Part shown: piece by piece, positions 53,197 to 60,051 of the stretch
Layout: the number at the start of each line of letters is the position of its first letter
Numbering within the stretch: the first letter of the stretch is position 1
DNA from: Mesorhizobium sp. WSM3859
GTDB lineage: Bacteria > Pseudomonadota > Alphaproteobacteria > Rhizobiales > Rhizobiaceae
DNA length: 60,051 nucleotides
Direction of reading: 5' to 3'
Assembly (NCBI RefSeq): GCF_002295065.1
Contig: NZ_NSGG01000025.1
Span: 1-60,051, forward strand
The notes under the pieces: model-generated
Told to the model about the DNA's origin: nothing
The model's input: the letters and a program-made list of their open reading frames with translations, nothing else
Databases searched by the model: none
Translations under genes and position numbers: made by a program

Positions 53197-53580
53197 ATGC
53201 GCAAGCTCATCTCCACCGGCTCCCCCTTCGAAAAGACCGCCGGCTATTCGCGCGCGGTGGTGCAGGGCGACTGGTGCTTCGTCTCCGGCACGACCGGCTA
53301 CGACTATGCCACCATGACCATGCCCGACACGGTCGAGGCGCAGACGCGCAACTGCCTCGCCACCATCGCCAAGGCGCTGGCCGACGGCGGCTTCGACATG
53401 GCTGATGTGGTGCGGGCGCATTACTACATCACCGACCAGGCTTTCGTTGACGTGGTCTTCCCGATCCTCGGCGAGGTGTTCGGCGACATCCGTCCGGCGG
53501 CGACGATGATCGTGTGCCAGCTCAACAAGCCGGAGATGAAGATCGAGATCGAGGTGACGGCGCTGCGGCGTACGGCGTAG
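53197..53580 (+). CDS. RidA family protein
   Basis: A 127-residue YjgF/YER057c/UK114 protein: STGSPFEKTAGYSRAVVQGD, VSGTTGYDY, and the C-terminal RPAATMIVCQLNKPEMKIEIE. The Arg of RPAATM is the residue that holds the substrate carboxylate in RidA imine deaminases. It may remove reactive enamines made by amino acid enzymes. ATG at 53197 is chosen by family length. Confidence 0.9.
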   Translation: MRKLISTGSPFEKTAGYSRAVVQGDWCFVSGTTGYDYATMTMPDTVEAQTRNCLATIAKALADGGFDMADVVRAHYYITDQAFVDVVFPILGEVFGDIRPAATMIVCQLNKPEMKIEIEVTALRRTA

Positions 53581-53625
53581 GGGCCGTCGCCCGGCACAGC
53601 GAGGGCGCAAAGCAGGGGTCAGCCC

Positions 53626-53979
53626 ATGGTGAAAGTCAGGCGCATCGTCGCCAACATCGCCACATCCGACATTGCCGCGGCCAAGCGCTTCTACCAGGAC
53701 GTGCTCGGACTTGATGTCCTGATGGATCAGGGCTGGATTCTCACTTGCGGTTCGGCCGAGACAATGACGGTGCAAGTGAGCTTCATGGCCGAGGGCGGTT
53801 CGGGCACCCCGGTGCCGGATCTGTCGATCGAGGTCGACGATGTCGACGCGGCGCTCGCGGGCATGAAGAAGGCCGGCTTCGCCGTCGAATACGGCCCGGC
53901 CGACGAGCCCTGGGGTGTGCGGCGCTTCTATGTGCGCGATCCGTTCGGGCGGCTGGTGAATATTCTTTCGCATCGGTGA
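53626..53979 (+). CDS. VOC family (glyoxalase/bleomycin resistance) protein
   Basis: A 117-residue VOC-fold protein of two beta-alpha-beta-beta-beta units: IATSDIAAAKRFYQDVLGLD, then SIEVDDVDAALAGMKKAGF and RRFYVRDPFGRLVNIL. It starts 45 bases after RidA. Members bind a metal and act on small molecules or antibiotics; function is not predictable here. Confidence 0.88.
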   Translation: MVKVRRIVANIATSDIAAAKRFYQDVLGLDVLMDQGWILTCGSAETMTVQVSFMAEGGSGTPVPDLSIEVDDVDAALAGMKKAGFAVEYGPADEPWGVRRFYVRDPFGRLVNILSHR

Positions 53980-53995
53980 GGCTCCAGCTCGGGTT

Positions 53996-54120
53996 CCTCG
54001 CCCCCACGAAGTGGGGGAGAGGTGGCTCGGCGAAGCCGAGACGGAGAGGGGGAGCGCCCTACGAAGGCCCCTCTCCGTCCGCTTCGCGGACACCTCTCCC
54101 CCGCTTTGCGGGGGCGAGGA
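53996..54120. repeat. Inverted repeat (family D)
   Basis: CCTCGCCCCCACGAAGTGGG on the left matches the complement of CCCGCTTTGCGGGGGCGAGG on the right, and inner GGCTCGGCGAAGCC and GTCCGCTTCGCGGAC hairpins differ in sequence but share form. It lies ahead of leuB. Confidence 0.75.
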
Positions 54121-54202
54121 AGCTTTGAGAGGTCCCCTTGCGCCGCAATCACTTGGCGTTTAGCAAGGCGCCGGTTCAATTTCTCTCCCGGGACGGTTCT
54201 CC

Positions 54203-55306
54203 ATGGCTTCGAAAAATCTCTTCCTGCTCGCCGGCGACGGCATCGGCCCCGAGGCGATGGCCGAGGTGAAGAAGCTGATCAAGGCCATGAACGACAAGCT
54301 CGGCAGCGGCTTTACCACCGATGAGGGACTTGTCGGCGGCTGCGCCTACGACGCGCATGGCGCGGCGATCTCGGACGCCGACATGGCAAAGGCGATGGCG
54401 GCGGACGCCGTGCTGTTCGGCGCCGTCGGCGGGCCGAAATGGGATGCCGTGCCTTACGAGGTGCGCCCCGAGGCAGGGCTCTTGCGCCTGCGCAAGGACA
54501 TGGAGCTGTTCGCCAATCTCAGGCCCGCGATCTGCTACCCAGCGCTGGCCGCTTCTTCCTCGCTGAAGCAGGAAGTGGTCGAAGGCCTCGACATCTTGAT
54601 CGTGCGCGAGCTTACCGGCGGCGTCTATTTCGGCGAGCCGAAGCAGATCATCGATCTTGGCAACGGCCAGAAGCGCGGCATCGACACCCAGGTCTACGAC
54701 ACGTTCGAGATCGAGCGCATCTCCGGCGTCGCCTTCGAGCTTGCGCGGACCCGTCGCAATCATGTGACATCCATGGAAAAGCGCAACGTCATGAAATCGG
54801 GCGTGTTGTGGAACGAGGTGGTCAGCCAGACGCACAAAGCGCGCTATTCCGACGTCAAGCTCGACCACATGCTGGCCGACGCCGGCGGCATGCAGCTGGT
54901 GCGCTGGCCAAAGCAGTTCGACGTGATCGTCACCGACAATTTGTTCGGCGACATGCTGTCCGACATCGCCGCGATGCTGACCGGCTCGATCGGCATGCTG
55001 CCGTCGGCCTCGCTCGGCGCGCCGGATGCCAAAACCAAGAAGCGCAAGGCGCTCTACGAGCCGGTGCACGGCTCGGCGCCCGACATCGCCGGCAAGGGCA
55101 TCGCCAACCCGATCGCGATGATCGCCTCCTTCGCCATGTGCCTGCGCTATTCGTTCGGCATGGTGGCCGAGGCCGACAAGCTCGAAGCGGCCATCGCCGC
55201 CGTGCTCGACGACGGCCTGCGCACCAAGGACATTTTCTCCGCGGGCATGAAGGAGGTCGGCACCACCGAAATGGGCGATGCCATCATCGCCAAGTTCCTG
55301 GGGTGA
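54203..55306 (+). CDS. leuB: 3-isopropylmalate dehydrogenase
   Basis: A 367-residue LeuB with LLAGDGIGPEAMAEVKK at the start, the substrate arginines and NAD region (ELARTRRNHVTSMEKRN), the Mg-binding DNLFGDMLSDIAAMLTGSIG and NAD-specific YEPVHGSAPDIAGKGIANPI. It oxidatively decarboxylates 3-isopropylmalate in leucine synthesis. It is followed five bases later by an acetyltransferase gene. Confidence 0.96.
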   Translation: MASKNLFLLAGDGIGPEAMAEVKKLIKAMNDKLGSGFTTDEGLVGGCAYDAHGAAISDADMAKAMAADAVLFGAVGGPKWDAVPYEVRPEAGLLRLRKDMELFANLRPAICYPALAASSSLKQEVVEGLDILIVRELTGGVYFGEPKQIIDLGNGQKRGIDTQVYDTFEIERISGVAFELARTRRNHVTSMEKRNVMKSGVLWNEVVSQTHKARYSDVKLDHMLADAGGMQLVRWPKQFDVIVTDNLFGDMLSDIAAMLTGSIGMLPSASLGAPDAKTKKRKALYEPVHGSAPDIAGKGIANPIAMIASFAMCLRYSFGMVAEADKLEAAIAAVLDDGLRTKDIFSAGMKEVGTTEMGDAIIAKFLG

Positions 55307-55310
55307 TCGC

Positions 55311-55796
55311 ATGACCGTCGACATTCGCTGGGCGAGGGTCGACGATGCCGAAGCGCTCGCCACCGTGTTTTGCGCGATGGCAACGCATTACCGGCAGGCG
55401 CCGCTCGATCACGGTCGCGCCACGGCCATCGCGCGGCAATGGCTCGGCGACGAGAGCCCGGCCTATCCGCATTTCGCCTTGGCCTTCGCGGACGGCGAGG
55501 TCGCCGGCCTCGCCTCGGTGGCCATCGCGCACCCAGGCATCGATCTGGAACGGCTGATGTTCCTGAAGGATTTGTTCGTGCGCGACAGCGCTCGCAGCAA
55601 GGGCGTCGGTCGCGCGCTGGTCGGCTTTCTCGCCGGCTATTGTGTCGGCAAAGGCATCGGCCGCATTGATCTTACTGCCGAAGACTGGAACGAAGGCGCG
55701 CTGCGCTTCTACGAGCGGCTAGGCGTCGAGCGCCACGGCCAGAAGGTTTTTCTCAGGCTGTCGGGCGACGCGCTGAACAAGGTCGCCAGGACCTGA
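55311..55796 (+). CDS. GNAT family N-acetyltransferase
   Basis: A 161-residue acetyltransferase: IRWARVDDAEALATVF at the start, acetyl-CoA loop LFVRDSARSKGVGRALVGFL, and WNEGALRFYERLGVER. It starts five bases after leuB, apparently in the same transcript. Substrate unknown. Confidence 0.9.
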   Translation: MTVDIRWARVDDAEALATVFCAMATHYRQAPLDHGRATAIARQWLGDESPAYPHFALAFADGEVAGLASVAIAHPGIDLERLMFLKDLFVRDSARSKGVGRALVGFLAGYCVGKGIGRIDLTAEDWNEGALRFYERLGVERHGQKVFLRLSGDALNKVART

Positions 55797-55888
55797 CGCC
55801 GGCCGGTATTGGCGTCAAAGCCGGGGAGTAGCAAAGCGGAGCAAGCCAGCCCGGTCAGCCCCGACACGTGAGCCGGCAGCCATCACAC

Positions 55889-56250
55889 CCTCGTCATTCT
55901 ATGGCGGAGCAAGGAGCGAAGCGACGCAGCGCAGACCATAGAATCCATTCCGTTACCTATGAGCGTCGCAGCGGTGCAGAAAAGCTCTCTTCTTCTGCGC
56001 CGCTCCGCCCTTCTCGCAAGGTCACGGAATGGATCCTCGGGTCTGCGCGTCCGCTTCGCTTCCGCTCCGCCCGTGGATGACGAAGTTCGGGCGCTTCGGC
56101 TAATCTCGAAGGTGGTGATTTGTTACCGAAGGAGGACGTCGGCGCTCGCTACGGGTCGGCTTCCCTCTATCCTTCGCGCGAGTCACAGAATGGATCCTCG
56201 GGTCTGCGCGCCCGCTTCGCTCCCGCTCCGCCCGTGGATGACGAAGTTCG
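55889..56250. repeat. Tandem mosaic repeats (family E, one and a half copies)
   Basis: 55889-56083 is a full copy: TCGTCATTCTATGGCGGAGC on the left, GCTCCGCCCGTGGATGACGA on the right, core AGAATCCATTCCGTTACC / GGTCACGGAATGGATCC. About 56180-56250 repeats the right half nearly word for word (AATGGATCCTCGGGTCTGCG to GTGGATGACGAAGTTCGGGC). The 538-bp gap before the helicase gene holds nothing else. Confidence 0.75.
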
Positions 56251-56334
56251 GGCGCTTCGGCCGATCTCGAAGGTTGCGATTGCCACCGAACGTCGGCGCT
56301 CGCCACGGGCCGGCTTCCAACTTCCGTCGCGGTC

Positions 56335-58218
56335 CTAGGCTGGCCGCTTCTTCTGCTTCTTGCGCTTTGCCGGCTGGTCGGATTTCGGCCCGTCGAACTT
56401 TGGCTTGTCGAACTTCGCCTTGCCGGGCTTCTTCGCCCAGGGTTTCGCCGGGCCGCCAGGCCGCTCGCCCGGTGCCCGCTTCTCGAATCCGGATGCACTC
56501 TGGTCGAAAGGCCGCTTGCCACGATGCGGCTTCTTGTCCGGCTTCGTCGGCTGGTAGCCGGCGCGCGACAGGTCAGGCGTGCCGTCGATGCGCCTGACCG
56601 CGATGCTGCCCTGCAGCTTGCGTTCGGGGCCGATCGCGGCGACGAACCGGTCGGCCCAGTCGGCGGCGATCTGCACGAAGGTTTCTTCCGGCTGCATCTT
56701 GATGGCGCCGATCTCGCGCTTGGACATACCGGCGGTGCGGCACAGCATCGGGATCAGCCAGCGCGGCTCGGCATTCTGCCGGCGTCCGACCGACAGCGAG
56801 AACCAGACGCTGTCGCCGAAATCGTCACGGCGGCCCGATGCTTCTTCCCTGCGGCCAAGTGTTTCCTCCCGGCGCGCGAACTTCTCCTTCGACGGCGCAA
56901 ACGGCGCGACGTCGATCAGGTCCTCGGGCGCCGAGCGGCTGCCGCGGCAAAGCCGCACGAAGGCGGCGGCCACCAGCTCGGCGCCATGCCGCTCCAGAAG
57001 TGCCGCGGCGAAGTCGCGCTCCTCGTCCTTGACCGGCTCGCCAAAGGAAGGGTCGGCCAGGATGCGCTCGTCGTCGCGGCGCAGCACCTCGTCGGCCGAG
57101 GGCGGGCTCGCCCAGGTCGCGGTCAGGCCGGCATTGGCCAGCAGCCGCTCGGTGCGCCGGCGGGCATTGCCCGGCACGATCAGCGCGCTGACGCCCTTTC
57201 GCCCGGCGCGGCCGGTGCGGCCGCTGCGATGCAGCAGCGTTTCCGGATTGCTCGGCAGGTCGGCGTGGATGACCAGCTCTAGGTTCGGCAGGTCGATGCC
57301 GCGCGCGGCGACATCCGTGGCAATGCAGACCCTGGCGCGGCCGTCGCGCATGGCCTGCAGCGCGTGGCTGCGCTCGTTCTGGCTGAGCTCGCCGGACAGC
57401 GCTACGACCGAGAAATTGCGGTTGTTGAACCGCGCGGTCAGGTGGTTCACCGCCGCGCGGGTATTGCAGAACACCATCGCATTGGTGGCCTCGTAGTAGC
57501 GCAACACATTGATAATGGCGTTCTCGCGATCGGCCGGCGCGACGGAAAGCGCCCGGTATTCGATGTCGAGATGTTGCTTCTCCTCGCCGCCGGCCGAAAT
57601 GCGCACCGCATCGCGCTGGTAGCTTTTGGCCAACGTAGCGATGGAGCGCGGCACGGTGGCGGAAAACATCAGCGTGCGGCGTTCGGCGGGCGCGGCGTCG
57701 AGGATGAATTCGAGGTCTTCGCGAAAGCCAAGATCGAGCATCTCGTCGGCCTCGTCCAGCACCACCGCCTTCAGCGCCGACATGTCGAGCGCGCCGCGCG
57801 TGATGTGGTCGCGCAGCCGGCCCGGCGTGCCGACGACGATATCGGCGCCGCGTTCCAGCGCGCGCCGCTCGGTGCGCATGTCCATGCCGCCGACGCAGGA
57901 GGCGATCTGCGCCCCGGTCAGCTCGTAGAGCCATTCGAGCTCGCGCCGCACCTGCAGCGCCAGCTCGCGCGTCGGCGCCACGACCAGTCCCAGCGGCGCG
58001 CCGGCATCGCCAAACCGCTCGGCGCCGCCGAGAAGCGTCGGCGCGACGGCAAGGCCGAAGGCGACGGTCTTGCCGGAGCCGGTCTGCGCCGACACCAGCG
58101 CGTCGGCCTCGCCGAGCTCAGGCTCCAGCACCGCCTTCTGCACCGGTGTCAGCGCTGAATAACCACGCTTTTCCAGCGCCTCTGCCAGCGCAGGAACGAT
58201 CATCTCGAAACTGGACAT
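56335..58218 (-). CDS. DEAD-box RNA helicase with DbpA-type RNA-binding domain
   Basis: A 627-residue helicase with all motifs: Q motif GYSALTPVQKAV, I AQTGSGKT, Ia PTRELALQ, Ib GTPGRLRDH, II DEAD, III SAT, V ATDVAARGID, VI HRSGRTGRAG. Residues ~460-530 are a DbpA-like domain (SVWFSLSVGRRQ to GAIKMQPEETFVQI), which in DbpA binds 23S rRNA, so ribosome assembly is the likely role. The tail of ~80 residues is Lys/Pro-rich. GAAAGAAG precedes the ATG at 58218. Confidence 0.94.
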   Translation of the reverse strand: MSSFEMIVPALAEALEKRGYSALTPVQKAVLEPELGEADALVSAQTGSGKTVAFGLAVAPTLLGGAERFGDAGAPLGLVVAPTRELALQVRRELEWLYELTGAQIASCVGGMDMRTERRALERGADIVVGTPGRLRDHITRGALDMSALKAVVLDEADEMLDLGFREDLEFILDAAPAERRTLMFSATVPRSIATLAKSYQRDAVRISAGGEEKQHLDIEYRALSVAPADRENAIINVLRYYEATNAMVFCNTRAAVNHLTARFNNRNFSVVALSGELSQNERSHALQAMRDGRARVCIATDVAARGIDLPNLELVIHADLPSNPETLLHRSGRTGRAGRKGVSALIVPGNARRRTERLLANAGLTATWASPPSADEVLRRDDERILADPSFGEPVKDEERDFAAALLERHGAELVAAAFVRLCRGSRSAPEDLIDVAPFAPSKEKFARREETLGRREEASGRRDDFGDSVWFSLSVGRRQNAEPRWLIPMLCRTAGMSKREIGAIKMQPEETFVQIAADWADRFVAAIGPERKLQGSIAVRRIDGTPDLSRAGYQPTKPDKKPHRGKRPFDQSASGFEKRAPGERPGGPAKPWAKKPGKAKFDKPKFDGPKSDQPAKRKKQKKRPA

Positions 58219-58350
58219 TTTCTTCTTTCGGAATTCGGAGTTCAGTGCTCGTCGCGGAGCACAAGGCCGGCACTGCGCCAGCCAAAGGATATTTGCGGCG
58301 TTCCTACTTCCTGCGGCCACTATTGTACAGAGCAGGCGGCACCGCGTTCT

Positions 58351-58494
58351 CCTTCTCCCCTTGTGGGAGAAGGTGGCCGCGAAGCGGCCGGATGAGGGGT
58401 GCTCCAGGGAACGCCAGCGTCTCACTCCGCTGGAACACCCCTCATCCGTCTCGGCGCTGCGCGCCGATCCACCTTCTCCCACAAGGGGAGAAGG
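58351..58494. repeat. Long perfect-ended inverted repeat (family A)
   Basis: Nearly identical to 6967-7110 (about 15 kb... 51 kb away): CCTTCTCCCCTTGTGGGAGA arms and GATGAGGGGTGCTCCAGGGA inner pair. It lies upstream of the helicase start and extends that frame artificially, which is why the start is placed at 58218. The rest of the 589-bp gap before asd holds the small frame and terminator below. Confidence 0.85.
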
Positions 58495-58564
58495 GAAGCC
58501 GCGCTGCCAATTGACTCTTTCAGCAAACCGCGTAAAAGCCCGCGTCGAACGGGATCGTTATTCG

Positions 58565-58699
58565 ATGCGCGGCCTTTTGATGGCTATTCTTGCATTCGAT
58601 GCCCCCAGCCGCGATGCACAACATTGGGCCGGGCGCTTCGGCGTGTCCGTCCGTTCCAGCAAAACTACGGCCAAGAAAACCACCACCAAAACGGTGTGA
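58565..58699 (+). CDS. Putative 44-residue basic protein, or part of a small RNA
   Basis: An ATG frame coding MRGLLMAILAFDAPS, a tryptophan-containing middle and a Lys/Thr tail (SSKTTAKKTTTKTV). A terminator hairpin follows 46 bases after its stop, which fits a short separate transcript. There is no good ribosome site, and no family is recognised, so a small RNA or leader of asd is an alternative. Confidence 0.35.
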   Translation: MRGLLMAILAFDAPSRDAQHWAGRFGVSVRSSKTTAKKTTTKTV

Positions 58700-58744
58700 T
58701 TCCCTTGGCCTAACCACCCTCTCCCGGGTCCGGCCCGGGGGACG

Positions 58745-58775
58745 AAACCCGCATGAGGCCGGCGGGTTTTCTCCA
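58745..58775 (+). terminator. Rho-independent terminator upstream of asd
   Basis: AAACCCGC (58745-58752) pairs with GCGGGTTT (58762-58769) and TTTTCT follows. A GC-rich stem, CCCGGGTCCGGCCCGGG, lies just before it. It lies 33 bases before the asd ATG: it ends a short upstream transcript or acts as an attenuator. Confidence 0.6.
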
Positions 58776-58807
58776 ACAACCAAGCGGAGAGGGACAGGAG
58801 ATATCAG

Positions 58808-59842
58808 ATGAGTTTCAAGGTTGCGGTAGTCGGCGCCACGGGCAATGTGGGCCGCGAAATGCTCAACATTCTGGATGAGCGCGGCTTCCCTGTGAGCGAG
58901 GTAGTGGCGCTGGCCTCGCGGCGCAGCCAGGGCACCGAAGTGTCCTTCGGCGACCGCACGCTGAAGGTCAAGGCACTCGACCAGTATGACTTTTCCGACA
59001 CCGACATCTGCGTCATGTCGGCCGGCGGCAACGTCTCCAAGGAATGGTCGCCGAAGATCGGCAAGCAGGGCTGCGTCGTCATCGATAATTCGTCGGCGTT
59101 CCGTTACGATCCGGACGTGCCGCTGATCGTGCCGGAAGTGAACCCGGACGCGGTCTCGCTATTCTCGCGAAAGAACATCATCGCCAACCCGAACTGCTCG
59201 ACGGCGCAGCTGGTGGTGGCGCTGAAGCCGCTGCATGACGTCGCCACCATCAAGCGCGTCGTCGTCGCCACCTACCAGTCGGTGTCGGGCGCCGGCAAGG
59301 AAGGCATGGACGAGCTGTTCACGCAGACCCGCGCGGTGTTCGTCGCCGACCAGGTCGAGGTCAAGAAGTTCACCAAGCGCATCGCCTTCAACGTCATTCC
59401 GCATATCGACGTCTTCCTCGATGACGGCTTCACCAAGGAAGAGTGGAAGATGGTGGCCGAGACCAAGAAGATGCTCGATCCCAAGATCAAGCTGACGGCG
59501 ACCTGCGTGCGCGTGCCGGTCTTCATCGGCCATTCGGAAGCGGTCAACATCGAGTTCGAGAAGCCGATCACGGCGGACGAGGCGCGCGAGATCCTGCGCG
59601 AGGCGCCGGGATGCCAGGTGCTCGATAAGCGCGAGAACGGCGGCTACATCACGCCGCTGGAATCGGCCGGCGAGGACGCCACCTTCATCTCGCGCATCCG
59701 CGAGGATTCGACGGTCGACAACGGCCTGTCGATGTGGGTCGTCTCCGACAATCTGCGCAAGGGCGCGGCGCTGAACGCCGTGCAGATCGCCGAGCTCCTC
59801 GTCGAGCGCGGCCTTATCCAGCCGAAGAAGAAGGCGGCCTGA
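58808..59842 (+). CDS. asd: Aspartate-semialdehyde dehydrogenase
   Basis: A 344-residue enzyme with the NADP loop VVGATGNVGREMLNIL, catalytic Cys in NPNCSTAQLVVAL, and QSVSGAGKEGMDEL; the catalytic His is expected in HSEAVNIEFE. It makes aspartate semialdehyde for lysine, threonine, methionine and diaminopimelate. ATG has GGAG upstream (GACAGGAGAT). Confidence 0.95.
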   Translation: MSFKVAVVGATGNVGREMLNILDERGFPVSEVVALASRRSQGTEVSFGDRTLKVKALDQYDFSDTDICVMSAGGNVSKEWSPKIGKQGCVVIDNSSAFRYDPDVPLIVPEVNPDAVSLFSRKNIIANPNCSTAQLVVALKPLHDVATIKRVVVATYQSVSGAGKEGMDELFTQTRAVFVADQVEVKKFTKRIAFNVIPHIDVFLDDGFTKEEWKMVAETKKMLDPKIKLTATCVRVPVFIGHSEAVNIEFEKPITADEAREILREAPGCQVLDKRENGGYITPLESAGEDATFISRIREDSTVDNGLSMWVVSDNLRKGAALNAVQIAELLVERGLIQPKKKAA

Positions 59843-59960
59843 CGGCAGTTTATTCTCGCTCACGGGCTGTTCCGCCGCTGCCGCGGCGGGCCCTGCGCGG
59901 GGGCGCCGGAAAGCCGGCGGCCCGCGGTCGCGGGCTCGGCCTTCGGCCGGGGCGCTTCTT

Positions 59961-59978
59961 CCTTCTCCCCTTGTGAGG
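59961..59978. repeat. Truncated arm of a family A repeat
   Basis: CCTTCTCCCCTTGTGAGGG matches only the first 16 bases of the family A element and then stops. It is a remnant, or the breakpoint of a rearrangement, behind asd. Confidence 0.5.
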
Positions 59979-60036
59979 GCTTTGCACAGAATCGGATCGG
60001 TGATTCCATGCGGATATCCGGCAAGGAGGATTCGCG

Positions 60037-60051
60037 ATGGTGGATCGGGTG
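60037..60051 (+). CDS. Start of a gene cut by the window end
   Basis: AAGGAGGA lies seven bases before an ATG that opens MVDRV and runs off the window. The ribosome site is the strongest in the region, so a real gene is likely, but too little is present to name it. Confidence 0.45.

Noticed and set aside
58219..58482. In-frame N-terminal extension of the DEAD-box helicase
   Set aside because: It would translate the family A repeat; the same sham N-terminus appears before the permease at 6942. The Q-motif-proximal ATG at 58218 has a ribosome site.

Overview
The window reads as chromosome of a GC-rich alphaproteobacterium of the Rhizobiales, most likely Mesorhizobium or a close relative. The grounds are uniformly high GC with dense divergent and overlapping genes, a lysine 6-dehydrogenase close to the Agrobacterium enzyme as I recall it, an ImuA-ImuB-DnaE2 mutagenesis cassette behind a GTTC-N7-GTTC SOS box, arginase plus ornithine cyclodeaminase under an Lrp-type regulator, and several families of palindromic intergenic repeats typical of rhizobia. 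The assignment is by pattern recognition; no database search was possible.

Layout, left to right. 0.2-1.8 kb: lysine 6-dehydrogenase divergent from an Lrp regulator. 2-9.4 kb: a carbohydrate ABC importer operon (binding protein, two permeases, ATPase) ending in a rare Gfo/Idh/MocA-aldo/keto reductase fusion, with a divergent AraC regulator. 9.4-14.8 kb: a two-component system, a DUF347-type membrane protein, a small secreted protein, a prenylcysteine/phospholipid methyltransferase-like protein and a cluster of small membrane proteins. 14.9-21.2 kb: a luciferase-like oxidoreductase, a small exported protein and a ribose-type ABC importer with LacI regulator; a 26-bp perfect palindrome overlaps the start of its predicted transcript. 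21.3-23.9 kb: ornithine cyclodeaminase and arginase with a divergent Lrp regulator.

24.0-32.1 kb is the accessory part and the most unusual stretch. It has visibly lower GC and carries an SGNH hydrolase, a protein made of two tandem copies of a ~45-residue unit, a stand-alone YcaO-domain protein followed by a 34-codon hydrophobic reading frame, a divergent 828-residue adenylate cyclase/SARP-BTAD/TPR protein, and an operon of an animal-type haem peroxidase with a 157-residue unknown protein. It ends at a tRNA-Gly gene. I see no integrase, transposase or other RiPP maturation enzyme here, so a peptide-modification role is a hypothesis.

32.5-60 kb returns to core-like genes: Ala-tRNA(Pro) deacylase-like protein, thioredoxin/TPR protein, LON-domain protein, Trm112, the SOS mutasome, a zincin, a CitE-like lyase, a DUF4173/two-component operon, a FAD oxidase, two SRPBCC proteins with an ArsR repressor, acetyltransferases, leuD, leuB, a DEAD-box helicase and asd. 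leuD, leuB and asd place leucine and aspartate-family amino acid synthesis within 9 kb, although the genes are not one operon. At least five families of long inverted repeats fill the intergenic gaps.
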